Source: JAAYJG01 sp964450305
GTDB taxonomy: Bacteria; Bacillota; Clostridia; DSM-8532
Direction of reading: 5' to 3'
Assembly: GCA_964450305.1 (NCBI GenBank)
Contig: CAYVFB010000045.1
Span: 1-24,939, forward strand
Length of the DNA stretch: 24,939 nucleotides
Shown: positions 1 to 8,035 of the stretch, piece by piece
Layout of the letters: each line of letters opens with the position of its first letter
How positions within the stretch are numbered: position 1 is the first letter of the stretch
Notes under the pieces: model-generated
The model's input: only the letters and a program-made list of their open reading frames with translations
The model's database searches: none
What the model was told of the DNA's origin: nothing
Made by a program: the position numbers and the translations under genes

Positions 1-1287
1 AGCATCGGCCTGCACCCGCGAGACTCCGACAAGGTGATTAATACCATGAAGAAGCTGCGGGATATCGGCAACACCGTTATCGTCGTAGAACATGATATGG
101 ATACGATTAAAAACGCGGACTACATCATCGAAATCGGCCCAGGGCCGGGTATCCACGGAGGGAATATCGTTGCCTGCGGGCAGGCCGAGGATATCATGAA
201 CGCACCGCAGTCCGCTACAGGCCGTTATCTTTCGGGAGAAGCGTACATCCCGGTTCCGAAGCAAAGGCGGCAGTTGGGGGATACCTTCCTGTCCATTCAG
301 GGAGCCCGCGAGAACAACCTCAAAAACGTTGATCTGGATATTCCACTTGATGTTTTTATTTGCATTACGGGTGTGTCCGGCTCCGGCAAGAGCTCGCTTA
401 TCAATGAAATTTTGTCCAAGCAGCTTAAAATAGACAAAACAGGGGCGCGAATCGCCGCCGGAGAGCACGATTTCCTGTTTGGTGCGGAGCTGATAAACAA
501 TGTGATCAACATCGATCAGACCCCTATTGGCAGAAACAGCAAGTCAAATCCGGCTACGTATATCGGTCTGTATGATAAGATCCGGGATCTGTTCGCCAAG
601 CAGCCCGATGCCATCGAACGGGGTTATCAGGCCATCGATTTCAGCCTCACCCATGCGAACGGTACCCGCTGTGAGCATTGTGCCGGAGACGGCATCATCG
701 TCACAAACCTGCAGTTTATGGCCGATATCGAAACGATCTGCCCGGTGTGCAAGGGCATGCGGTTCTCGGATGAAGGGCTTGAAATCAAGGTACAAGGCCG
801 CAACATTGCTGAGATCCTGGAGATGACCGTTGAGGAGGCACTGGAATTTTTCAAGGGCAACAGCTACCTCAAGCACAAGCTTGGCATCATGAACGAGCTG
901 GGGTTGGGATACCTTCGGCTGGGACAAAGCGCCACGACCCTTTCCGGCGGAGAGGCTCAAAGGGTGAAACTGGCCTATGAGCTGTCAAAGATTAAGCGAG
1001 GCACACGTAACCTGTATATTCTCGATGAGCCGACAACGGGCCTGCATCTGTCCGATATCCAGAAGCTGTTGGACTGCCTGAACCGGCTGGTGGACAGCGG
1101 GCACTCGGTGATTGTCATCGAGCATCACCTGGATGTGATTAAATCGGCGGACTATATCATTGATCTGGGGCCCGAAGGCGGCAACGGCGGAGGATACATC
1201 GTTGCAGAAGGCACTCCGGAGCAGGTAGCAGCGGTGGAAGCTTCATACACGGGAAGGTACCTGAAGACCGTTTTGCCGGGAGCATAG
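1..1287 (+). CDS. UvrA-like ABC ATPase, C-terminal part (5' end outside window)
   Basis: The reading frame is open from base 1, so the gene starts upstream of the window; 428 residues are visible. It begins just after the first ATPase Walker B region (SIGLHPRDSDK), followed by the H-loop VVEHD. The second ATPase half has Walker A GVSGSGKSS, a zinc module CEHCAGDG ... CPVCKGMRF, the UvrA signature TLSGGEAQR, Walker B LYILDEPTTGLH and H-loop VIEHHLD. UvrA is the DNA-damage recognition ATPase of nucleotide excision repair, but many Firmicutes carry paralogues tied to drug resistance. The protein ends soon after GRYLKTV, without the Gly-rich C-terminal tail common in housekeeping UvrA. Because the N-terminal half is missing, it cannot be said whether the UvrB-binding domain is present. 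A second UvrA paralogue lies at 12937-15486. The family is certain, the exact role is not. Confidence 0.93.
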   Translation, partial: SIGLHPRDSDKVINTMKKLRDIGNTVIVVEHDMDTIKNADYIIEIGPGPGIHGGNIVACGQAEDIMNAPQSATGRYLSGEAYIPVPKQRRQLGDTFLSIQGARENNLKNVDLDIPLDVFICITGVSGSGKSSLINEILSKQLKIDKTGARIAAGEHDFLFGAELINNVINIDQTPIGRNSKSNPATYIGLYDKIRDLFAKQPDAIERGYQAIDFSLTHANGTRCEHCAGDGIIVTNLQFMADIETICPVCKGMRFSDEGLEIKVQGRNIAEILEMTVEEALEFFKGNSYLKHKLGIMNELGLGYLRLGQSATTLSGGEAQRVKLAYELSKIKRGTRNLYILDEPTTGLHLSDIQKLLDCLNRLVDSGHSVIVIEHHLDVIKSADYIIDLGPEGGNGGGYIVAEGTPEQVAAVEASYTGRYLKTVLPGA

Positions 1288-1390
1288 AAACGGCCTTGAA
1301 ATCAGATAACCCGCAATCAGAGGAAATGACGCCATTGTTGCTGTTAGCTTTACTTATACCACCAGGTCAAAAAACAGAAATATGTGTTTT

Positions 1391-1480
1391 ATCTTAAGCG
1401 CAGCGAAGGATCTTGTCAGGAGTAATGCAAGATCCTTCACTTCGTTCAGCTGGCTGCGCTTACTTGCCTGCTATCCAGGC
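1391..1480. repeat. Dispersed hairpin repeat, copy 1
   Basis: This is a compound inverted repeat. TAAGCGCAGC (1395-1404) pairs with GCTGCGCTTA (1453-1462), and inside it GAAGGATCTTG (1405-1415) pairs perfectly with CAAGATCCTTC (1428-1438). A small hairpin GCCTG/CAGGC (1466-1480) follows. The core, AGCGCAGCGAAGGATCTT, recurs in variant form at 6231-6251, 15737-15759 and 19604-19625. It lies downstream of the UvrA-like gene and may also help end its transcript, although there is no clear T-tract. Confidence 0.7.
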
Positions 1481-1499
1481 TGTCATGGTAAAAACAGGC

Positions 1500-1528
1500 T
1501 TGTTCAAGCAATGAAAAACATATAGAAT
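1500..1528 (+). promoter_or_regulatory. Putative sigma-A promoter for the transglutaminase-like gene
   Basis: TTGTTC (1500-1505), a 17-nt spacer and TAGAAT (1523-1528) form a plausible promoter. The -35 box is weak (3 of 6) and the -10 box good (5 of 6). Transcription would start near 1535, which makes any translation start at 1528 impossible and supports the TTG start at 1711. Confidence 0.4.
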
Positions 1529-1534
1529 TGAGGA

Positions 1535-1710
1535 TGCTGATATGTTATGATAAAGCGTGGCAGTGTTTTTGCTGTGAGTCTTTAGATATCAGAAAGCTTC
1601 GGTTGCTTTCACGCTGCGGGCTGAAAATGCATGATGGGTTTGATTATAAGGCTCAATCATCAGCCGTGAACCCGTGTAAAGCAACTATAGACAGTATAGA
1701 GGTGGGAAAT
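1535..1710 (+). other. Structured 5' leader of the transglutaminase-like gene
   Basis: If the promoter at 1500-1528 is right, the mRNA has a leader of about 175 nt. It can fold: GGCTG (1619-1623) with CAGCC (1661-1665), stacked after a 7-nt bulge on ATGAT (1631-1635) with ATCAT (1656-1660); TGATT/AATCA (1641-1659) is a competing hairpin. No known riboswitch class was recognised. The frame is open through this stretch, so an N-terminal extension of the protein is the alternative explanation. Confidence 0.3.
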
Positions 1711-3378
1711 TTGAAACGCAGCCAAAAAAAGAAGGTACAGAAATTCCTGTTTGTTTTTCTGGCTATTGAGATTATTGTACTAATATTTATTTTCGGCAGC
1801 AAGCGCGTTGTCGAAACTGTTACGATAGAGGCTGGTTCTGGTTACCCCGCGGCAGAACTTTTCTTAACGAATGCAAAACGTAAAGCCAGCTTTATTACTG
1901 ATTTGTCTACAATTCCAGTCAATACCCCCGGGGTATATACGATTGAAATCCGAGTTGGCCAAAGAAAATTCAAGTCTTCGCTGCAGGTTGTCGATACAAC
2001 AGCCCCCATCGGAGAGGTTCGGTCAATCGATTTGGTCCAGGCAGAGGAGCTCAAACCTGAAGATTTTTTTACAAGCATTACCGATGCCACAGATGTAATG
2101 GTTTCATATAAATCCGCGCCGGATATGTCAAAGCTGAACACACAGCCTGTGGCGCTGGTTTTAACCGACAGATCCGGAAACATCAACGAGTATGAAACCA
2201 CCCTTAGAATATCAAAAGCAGTGCATACGCTTCAGGTTGAAGTGGGAACCACAGATCTTGCAATAACAGATTTTTTGAAACCCGGCGTTACGGCCGACAA
2301 TATCACCATAACGGGAGAGAACGTTAACTTTAGTCAAATTGGCAGCTATCCGGTTCAATTGAACATTGACGGGGTTATTTGCGATTCCACCTTAGAGGTG
2401 GTCGACACCACTGCCCCCGCTGCCATTGCGGTTCAACAGGACGGATGGCTGGGGAAGGCTGTTGAAGCCGGGACTTTTGTTAAGGATATTCAGGACGAAA
2501 CCGAGGTATCAGTTGCTTATTTACAGGAACCCGATTACAATCGAATCGGGGAGCAGCCGGTTACCCTTGTATTAACCGATGCGGGCGGGAATAAAACCAT
2601 GCTGGAAAGCATCCTGAACCTTCAGCCCGATCTTGATCCGCCACAAATATACGGGGCCAAGAAAGCCATCGCCTACATTGGGGTGCCGTTCTCTTACAAA
2701 AAAGGTGTATATGCTGAAGACAACAAGGATGGGGAAGTGGTGGTAACGGTAGACAGCAGCCAGGTGAACCTGAAGGTTGTCGGGGAATACCCGGTACTCT
2801 ACTCCGCCGTCGATTCTTCCGGCAACAAGACCGAGATGGAGCTAACCGTTTCAGTCATTGAACAGGCAGTCACCCGGGAAGAGCTGGACAAACTGGCGGA
2901 TGAGATTCTAGCCGAGATTATCACTGAAGATATGACCGTGCTGGAAAAGTCATGGGCGGTTTATCACTATATCAAGCATCATGTTTCATATACAGGTACA
3001 TCCGATAAATCAGACTGGATGAGCGAAGCCAAAAGCGGAATTGTCAGAGCGGTGGGCGATTGTTTCACCTATTATTCCATGTCACATCTGCTGCTGGATA
3101 AGATAGGCGTTACGACATTAAGCATAGAACGGGCATCTTTCGAAGGAGAAGCACATCATTACTGGCATATGGTGAATTACGGTGAAGGCTGGTACCATTT
3201 TGATGCCTGCCCCCATAAATCCAATTTTACTGCGTTCATGCTGACCACCGAAGAGGCAGACGCATTTTCCAAGCGTATTGGAAAGAACGAGTACTATTAC
3301 CGTTATGACAGAGAAAAATATCCGGAATCCGAAGCAGAGCCTACGGAAGAAATCCTTGCGCTGCGAAGGAAGGAATAA
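1711..3378 (+). CDS. Membrane-anchored transglutaminase-like protein with Ig-like repeats
   Basis: This start gives 555 residues. The TTG at 1711 was chosen because it has a well placed GAGGTG ribosome site and is followed at once by a basic stretch (KRSQKKKVQK) and one hydrophobic helix (FLFVFLAIEIIVLIFIFG), a signal anchor. An in-frame start at 1528 would fall in the promoter. The outside part has three Ig-like units, two opening with VVDTTAP and the third with DPPQIYG, each ending in a Ser/Asp/Gly-Asn-rich strand typical of bacterial cell-surface Ig folds. The C-terminal domain is transglutaminase-like with an apparent Cys-His-Asp triad: C451 (GDCFTYY), H483 (HHYWHMVN) and D498 (WYHFDACP). 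Such domains act as cysteine peptidases or amide-forming enzymes, often on the cell wall. The substrate is unknown. The envelope cluster downstream fits a surface role. Confidence 0.85.
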   Translation: MKRSQKKKVQKFLFVFLAIEIIVLIFIFGSKRVVETVTIEAGSGYPAAELFLTNAKRKASFITDLSTIPVNTPGVYTIEIRVGQRKFKSSLQVVDTTAPIGEVRSIDLVQAEELKPEDFFTSITDATDVMVSYKSAPDMSKLNTQPVALVLTDRSGNINEYETTLRISKAVHTLQVEVGTTDLAITDFLKPGVTADNITITGENVNFSQIGSYPVQLNIDGVICDSTLEVVDTTAPAAIAVQQDGWLGKAVEAGTFVKDIQDETEVSVAYLQEPDYNRIGEQPVTLVLTDAGGNKTMLESILNLQPDLDPPQIYGAKKAIAYIGVPFSYKKGVYAEDNKDGEVVVTVDSSQVNLKVVGEYPVLYSAVDSSGNKTEMELTVSVIEQAVTREELDKLADEILAEIITEDMTVLEKSWAVYHYIKHHVSYTGTSDKSDWMSEAKSGIVRAVGDCFTYYSMSHLLLDKIGVTTLSIERASFEGEAHHYWHMVNYGEGWYHFDACPHKSNFTAFMLTTEEADAFSKRIGKNEYYYRYDREKYPESEAEPTEEILALRRKE

Positions 3379-3498
3379 GTAAATAGCTTGACTGCTCATG
3401 GGTGCGTGTTGCTGAACATGCAGCCTGGCAATGAATAAAATCCTCGCACTCTTTCATAACAGCCCTGCCAGGAATGACCAAAAGCGATCCTGGGAATA

Positions 3499-4269
3499 AT
3501 GTTTTTACCACTTGTACAAACAAAAACTACCATCACCAAAGGGGGAAAATTTACGAAACAGCTAGGTGTTATTGGAGGAATGGGCCCGCTGGCAACGGCA
3601 TACTTCATGGAGCTGGTGGTTCGAATGACCGATGCCGGGGCCGATTGTGAACACATTCCGATGATCATATTCAACAGGCCGGATACACCCGACAGGACAA
3701 GCTTTATTGTCGGGAAAAGCAGCAATAGCCCTCTGGAAGCGATCGTAAAGGTTGGAAACCAGCTGGCGGATCATCAAGTGGATTATATTGCGATACCCTG
3801 CGTCACCGCTTATTTTTTTTACCAACAGCTTAAGGAGGGGATTGCAGCACCGGTCATCAATATGATCGAAGAAACAGCCGTCTGCCTGAAGCAGGAGGGA
3901 ATCCAAAGGGTTGGTCTGATGGCTACCGATGGAACCATCTCCAGCGGTTTTTTCAGGGAAGGACTGAAGAAGCACGGAATAAGCGTGGTTGAACCTTCTG
4001 TGCAAGGCCAAAAGCGCGTGATGGATATCATTTATGGCAGCATAAAGGCCAATCAGCCTGTGAAGATGGAAGATTTCAACCTGGTAGAAAAAGAACTGAG
4101 AGAAAATGGAGCTCAGGCCATCCTTCTTGGGTGTACCGAGCTGTCGATGATTCACAGGGATTTTCCACTGGGCTCCGGCTTTTTGGACAGCATGGAGGTG
4201 CTCGCCCGAAAATCCGTATTGCTTTGTGAAGGCCGCTTAAAAAAGGAATACGAGCGTCTGGTGAGATGA
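3499..4269 (+). CDS. Aspartate/glutamate racemase family protein
   Basis: This is a PLP-independent Asp/Glu racemase family protein. The N-terminus has the family motif LGVIGGMGPLATAYF. The two catalytic Cys are in IPCVTAYFF and LLGCTELSM, the usual two-cysteine pair that moves the alpha proton. The first motif departs from the common PCNTAH (Val for Asn, Tyr for His). The ATG at 3499 gives 256 residues but has only a weak GGGA upstream and adds 18 residues not usual in the family. A much better ribosome site, AAAGGGGG (3538-3545), lies 7 nt before an in-frame ACG at 3553, exactly where homologues begin (MKxLGVIGG). The true start may therefore be ACG or a mutated ATG. It ends 93 nt before the ligase gene and may supply a D-amino acid to it; that link is inference. 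Confidence 0.88.
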   Translation: MFLPLVQTKTTITKGGKFTKQLGVIGGMGPLATAYFMELVVRMTDAGADCEHIPMIIFNRPDTPDRTSFIVGKSSNSPLEAIVKVGNQLADHQVDYIAIPCVTAYFFYQQLKEGIAAPVINMIEETAVCLKQEGIQRVGLMATDGTISSGFFREGLKKHGISVVEPSVQGQKRVMDIIYGSIKANQPVKMEDFNLVEKELRENGAQAILLGCTELSMIHRDFPLGSGFLDSMEVLARKSVLLCEGRLKKEYERLVR

Positions 4270-4362
4270 AAATTGAATCAGTACCACCGAAAATACAAGA
4301 TATGCAACCGCATATCCAGCAGAAGAAAAACTGGAAAATTAACACAGGAGTGAACACGAAAA

Positions 4363-5895
4363 ATGAAAAGACAAACGAATATTCTTGAATATCTTGAGAA
4401 TATTGTTCATCAATATCCGGACAAAGCCTGCTATGCCAATGAATCGGAAGCACTTTCCTTCCGCCAGGTTTATGACAGCGCACGGGCCATAGGAACTTTC
4501 TTGAACCAACAGAGTCTATATAAGAAACCCATTGTGGTTTTTATGAAAAAACACCCGAAAACCATCGTCACCTTCTTGGGCGTGGTTTATTCAGGGAACT
4601 ACTATGTGCCCATCGATGAAGAGATGCCGGCACACCGCATCGAATTGATCCTTGAAAACCTGAAGCCAGCAGCGATCCTGTGTGATGATTCCACACGGGA
4701 TAAGATCGGACAGTTTGGATACACGGGAAATATTTACCTCTATGATGAAATGGTGAATACCCAGCTGGATGAAGCGGCTTTACAGTATATTGCCTCCAAG
4801 GCCATCGATACCGACCCGATCTACATCGTGTTTACCTCCGGTTCCACCGGGGTTCCCAAAGGGGTGGTGGCATGTCATCGCTCGGTGATCGATTACATCG
4901 AAAGCCTGTCCGAGGTTCTGGCTATAAACGAAAATACCATATTTGGCAACCAGACCCCGCTGTATGTGGATGCTTCCCTGAAGGAAATCTATCCCACACT
5001 GAAGTTTGGCGCCACCGCCGTGATCATTCCAAAGGAGCTGTTCATGTTCCCGCTGAAGTTGGTGGAATTTATGAATGAGAAAAGGATCAACACGGTTTGC
5101 TGGGTGGTTCCGGCACTGACGATGATCTCCGGCCTGGGCGTATTTGAAAAGGTTATCCCTGAAACCCTGCACACCATTGCATTTGGCAGCGAAGTATTTC
5201 CGATGAAGCAGTTCCTGCTGTGGAAGAAGACCATGCCCAATGCCCGGTTTATCAACCTGTACGGGCCCACTGAAGCTACCGGCATGTCCTGTTATTATGA
5301 GGTGGACAGGGATTTTTCGGAGCAGGAGGTCATCCCCATCGGAAAGCCCTTCAGGAATACCGAAATCCTGCTGCTCGATGATCAAAACCGGGAAGCGGCT
5401 CCGGGACAGCCCGGTGAGATCTGCATCCGCGGCACTTCACTGACACTGGGGTATTACAAGGATTTTGCCCGCACTCATGACGCCTTTGTGCAAAACCCGC
5501 TGAATGACATGTACCCTGAACAGATCTACCGCACCGGAGATATTGGCAGGTTGAACGAACGGGGCGAGCTGATTTTCATGTCCCGCAAGGATTATCAAAT
5601 CAAGCATATGGGGCATCGCATCGAATTGGGTGAAATTGAGATGGTGATCAATACCATGAATGGCATTGTCAACTCCTGTTGTATTTTTGATGACGAGAAG
5701 AAAAAAATCATTCTGTGCTATATGGGCAGCCCGGCTAAAGCCGAGGTGGTGCAATATGCCAAGGAAAAGCTGCCCAGATATATGATTCCGAACATGGTGG
5801 ATCAGCTGGAGGTCATGCCGCTGACCAATAATGGGAAAATAAACAGGTTATTGCTGAAGGAAAAATATGTGAAGAAGAAAAAGGAGACTATGTAA
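4363..5895 (+). CDS. AMP-forming amino acid:carrier protein ligase (DltA-like)
   Basis: The product has 510 residues, close to DltA length (about 500). It is an adenylation enzyme that activates an amino acid with ATP and loads it on the phosphopantetheine arm of a carrier protein. Visible motifs are the P-loop YIVFTSGSTGVPKG, NLYGPTEATG, YRTGDIGRL, RKDYQIKHMGHRIELGEIE and the C-terminal catalytic Lys in NGKINR. The Asp that holds the substrate amino group (YVDASLKEIY) is present. By recalled alignment, the Cys of the DltA motif FLFCGEV, linked to D-alanine selectivity, is Gly275 here (IAFGSEV). A GGAG-type ribosome site precedes ATG 4363. The carrier-protein gene starts one base after the stop, so the two are surely co-translated. 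The class is secure; D-alanine as substrate is not. Confidence 0.9.
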   Translation: MKRQTNILEYLENIVHQYPDKACYANESEALSFRQVYDSARAIGTFLNQQSLYKKPIVVFMKKHPKTIVTFLGVVYSGNYYVPIDEEMPAHRIELILENLKPAAILCDDSTRDKIGQFGYTGNIYLYDEMVNTQLDEAALQYIASKAIDTDPIYIVFTSGSTGVPKGVVACHRSVIDYIESLSEVLAINENTIFGNQTPLYVDASLKEIYPTLKFGATAVIIPKELFMFPLKLVEFMNEKRINTVCWVVPALTMISGLGVFEKVIPETLHTIAFGSEVFPMKQFLLWKKTMPNARFINLYGPTEATGMSCYYEVDRDFSEQEVIPIGKPFRNTEILLLDDQNREAAPGQPGEICIRGTSLTLGYYKDFARTHDAFVQNPLNDMYPEQIYRTGDIGRLNERGELIFMSRKDYQIKHMGHRIELGEIEMVINTMNGIVNSCCIFDDEKKKIILCYMGSPAKAEVVQYAKEKLPRYMIPNMVDQLEVMPLTNNGKINRLLLKEKYVKKKKETM

Positions 5896-5896
5896 A

Positions 5897-6124
5897 ATGG
5901 AAGCATTATTGAATATATTGCAGGAGCTGCATCCCGAAGTTGACTTTGAAGCCAGTGAAACCCTGATCGACGACAAGGTGCTGGATTCCTTTGATATCAT
6001 CACATTGATCTCAGAAATTAATGAAGAATACGATGTAAGAATTCCGGTGGATGAGATCATCCCGGAGAATTTTAATTCGGCGAAAGCGCTTTATGCTTTG
6101 ATTGAGCGGCTGCAGGACGAGTAA
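5897..6124 (+). CDS. Acyl/aminoacyl carrier protein (DltC-like)
   Basis: A 75-residue acidic four-helix carrier protein. The phosphopantetheine attachment Ser is in VLDSFDIITLI, matching the DSxD/E pattern of DltC-type carriers. It follows the ligase after one base, and the AAGGAG ribosome site lies inside the end of the ligase gene. It should receive the activated amino acid from the ligase and pass it to the MBOAT protein. Unlike the classical dltABCD order, the carrier comes before the MBOAT gene. It is separated from that gene by 223 nt of repeat DNA. Confidence 0.9.
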   Translation: MEALLNILQELHPEVDFEASETLIDDKVLDSFDIITLISEINEEYDVRIPVDEIIPENFNSAKALYALIERLQDE

Positions 6125-6134
6125 GGTTGGTTGC

Positions 6135-6252
6135 TATCCTAAGCGTGTGCCTGTTATCTCGAGCCTGCCTGGCATCCCGAACGTGTGCCTGTCCCCCTGA
6201 AAGTGTGCCTGTTATCCCGAGTGTGTGCCTGCTGAGCGCAGCGAAGAATCTA
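6135..6252. repeat. Tandem 20-bp repeat fused to dispersed hairpin repeat, copy 2
   Basis: Five degenerate units with a 19-20 bp period begin near 6145, 6164, 6183, 6203 and 6223, with consensus GTGTGCCTGTTATCCCGAGC. They run into a partial copy of the dispersed repeat, CTGAGCGCAGCGAAGAATC (6232-6250). The block fills the 223-nt gap between the carrier-protein and MBOAT genes, while the neighbouring ligase/carrier and SGNH/small-protein junctions have only one base. A short open frame here is just repeat sequence and no gene is called. Confidence 0.75.
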
Positions 6253-6347
6253 ATCATCAGGCTGCGAAGAAGCATCTTCACATACTCACAGGCATGTTCA
6301 AACAAGCTTGGTAACTTAAGCCAATAAATTAAAAGGACTGGAATCAT

Positions 6348-7937
6348 ATGCTGTTTACCTCATATACCTTCATATTGTTTTTGATAATACTGTTTATTCT
6401 GTATTACCTGATCCCGAAAAAGCTCCAATGGTGCCTTCTTCTAGCGGGAAGCCTGGCCTTTTACTGCTATTCGGGCTGGGACAATATGGCCTTTATGGCC
6501 GTGACCATTCTGGCGACCTTTTTCTTTTCAAACAAAATTGGGCAGCTGCACAAGGAACAGGCAGCATATTTGAAAGAAAATAAAGCAACACTGTCAAAGG
6601 AAGAAAAGAAAGCTTACAAGGAAAAAATTAATAAAAGGCAAAAGAAGCTGCTGCTGTTATGCCTTGGAGTCGATCTGGGCATTCTTGCGGTACTGAAGTA
6701 TACAAATTTTGTAATTTTCAACATCAATTCGGTTCTCCGCCTGTTTCAGGGTGGTGAATTGTCTTTTTTGGATCTGATGCTGCCCATGGGCATCTCCTTT
6801 TACACCTTCCAGACTGTAGGCTACCTGGTGGATGTGTACCGCGGGAAATATGAGCCCCAGAAAAACCTGGCCAAGCTGGCGCTTTTCGTATCCTTCTTCC
6901 CGCAATTGATCCAGGGCCCCATCAGTCGTTATGATGATTTAAGCCAAACCCTGTATCAAGAGCATTCCTTTGACGGGCGCAACATTTCCTTCGGCCTGCA
7001 GCGCATTCTTTGGGGCTTCTTTAAAAAGCTGGTCATTGCCGACCGCATTTTAGTGGCGGTGAATGTCATCACGAAGGATCCTGAGAATTATCAGGGCATT
7101 TTTGTCCTGGTGGGGATGCTCTTTTATGCCGTACAGCTTTATGCTGACTTTACCGGCGGGATCGATATTACCATCGGTATCGCCCAGGTGTTTGGCATCA
7201 GGCTGCAGGAAAACTTCCAACGGCCGTTCTTTTCAAAGTCCATCACCGAATACTGGAGAAGGTGGCACATCACCATGGGAACATGGTTCAGGGATTATGT
7301 GTTTTATCCCATCTCCATCAGCACACCTATGCTGAACCTTTCCAAAAACAGCAGAGCGAAGCTTGGGGACAGGATAGGAAAGAGAGTGCCCGTCTATCTT
7401 TCCACCATTACGGTGTGGTTTGCCACCGGTATCTGGCATGGCGCCAGCTGGAACTTTGTCGTGTGGGGGTTGATGAACTGCCTGGTGATCATCATTTCAC
7501 AGGAATGCGAACCCCTGTACGAGAGGTTTCACGCAAGGTTTCATGTTCGGGAAAGCTTCCTGTTCCGGATGTTTCAGGTCGTGCGAACCTTCCTTTTGAT
7601 GTGCTCGCTGCGAATCCTGGATTGCTACCGGGATGTGGGAATAAGCTTCAGGATGTTTGGAACCCTGTTTACAAAGTGGAATTTCAGGGAGGTCTTCAAC
7701 GGAGCATTACTCCAGCTGGGTTTGCAGCGCGCGGATTACCTTGTTCTGCTGCTGGGGGTTTTGGCGATGATCACCTTCAGTTTGCTGCAAAGAGACGGCA
7801 GCCTCAGGGAAAAACTGTCGGAAAGACATGGGCTGGTGCGCTATGCGGTATACATTATTTTGCTGATAGCGGTGATCACCTTTGGGGCATATGGCATCGG
7901 TTACGACAGTAATCAGTTTATTTACAACCAGTTTTAG
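6348..7937 (+). CDS. MBOAT-family membrane O-acyltransferase (DltB/AlgI-like)
   Basis: A polytopic membrane protein of 529 residues. The family core is clear: MGISFYTFQTVGYLVDVYRG, FFPQLIQGPISRY, ITEYWRRWHITMGTWFRDYVFYP and GIWHGASWNFVVWG, the last with the conserved catalytic His. MBOAT proteins of this branch take an acyl or aminoacyl group from a cytoplasmic carrier and hand it across the membrane to a polymer or lipid. It is longer than classical DltB (about 400 residues) and nearer AlgI-type proteins, with extra C-terminal helices. A Lys/Glu-rich cytoplasmic loop (residues about 65-105) follows the first helices. AAAAGGA lies upstream of ATG 6348. It belongs with the ligase and carrier genes upstream and the SGNH-like gene 98 nt downstream. 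Confidence 0.92.
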   Translation: MLFTSYTFILFLIILFILYYLIPKKLQWCLLLAGSLAFYCYSGWDNMAFMAVTILATFFFSNKIGQLHKEQAAYLKENKATLSKEEKKAYKEKINKRQKKLLLLCLGVDLGILAVLKYTNFVIFNINSVLRLFQGGELSFLDLMLPMGISFYTFQTVGYLVDVYRGKYEPQKNLAKLALFVSFFPQLIQGPISRYDDLSQTLYQEHSFDGRNISFGLQRILWGFFKKLVIADRILVAVNVITKDPENYQGIFVLVGMLFYAVQLYADFTGGIDITIGIAQVFGIRLQENFQRPFFSKSITEYWRRWHITMGTWFRDYVFYPISISTPMLNLSKNSRAKLGDRIGKRVPVYLSTITVWFATGIWHGASWNFVVWGLMNCLVIIISQECEPLYERFHARFHVRESFLFRMFQVVRTFLLMCSLRILDCYRDVGISFRMFGTLFTKWNFREVFNGALLQLGLQRADYLVLLLGVLAMITFSLLQRDGSLREKLSERHGLVRYAVYIILLIAVITFGAYGIGYDSNQFIYNQF

Positions 7938-8035
7938 TCATTTGCTGCTGCCAGGAATTGGATGTAATGCAGCTGTAAGCTTCCGTTACCTGGTTGCGGG
8001 CTCAGCCCACTTAAGTCATCAGAAAGAAGAGGACC

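Noticed and set aside
1528..1710. Longer N-terminus of the transglutaminase-like protein from 1528
   Set aside because: It would begin within the -10 box of the putative promoter, has no ribosome site, and would place a Cys-rich stretch before a normal signal anchor.
3424..3482. Inverted repeat CCTGGCA/TGCCAGG before the racemase gene
   Set aside because: Only 7 bp with a 45-nt loop and no T-tract; it could be chance.
6145..6242. CRISPR array
   Set aside because: The units are 19-20 bp directly joined tandem repeats without spacers, degenerate, and no cas genes are present.
6127..6327. Small gene between the carrier and MBOAT genes
   Set aside because: The open frame is only the translated tandem repeat and has no ribosome site.
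7262..7912. Long open frame overlapping the MBOAT gene on the same strand
   Set aside because: It is an out-of-frame shadow of the MBOAT coding sequence; the MBOAT frame has all family motifs.
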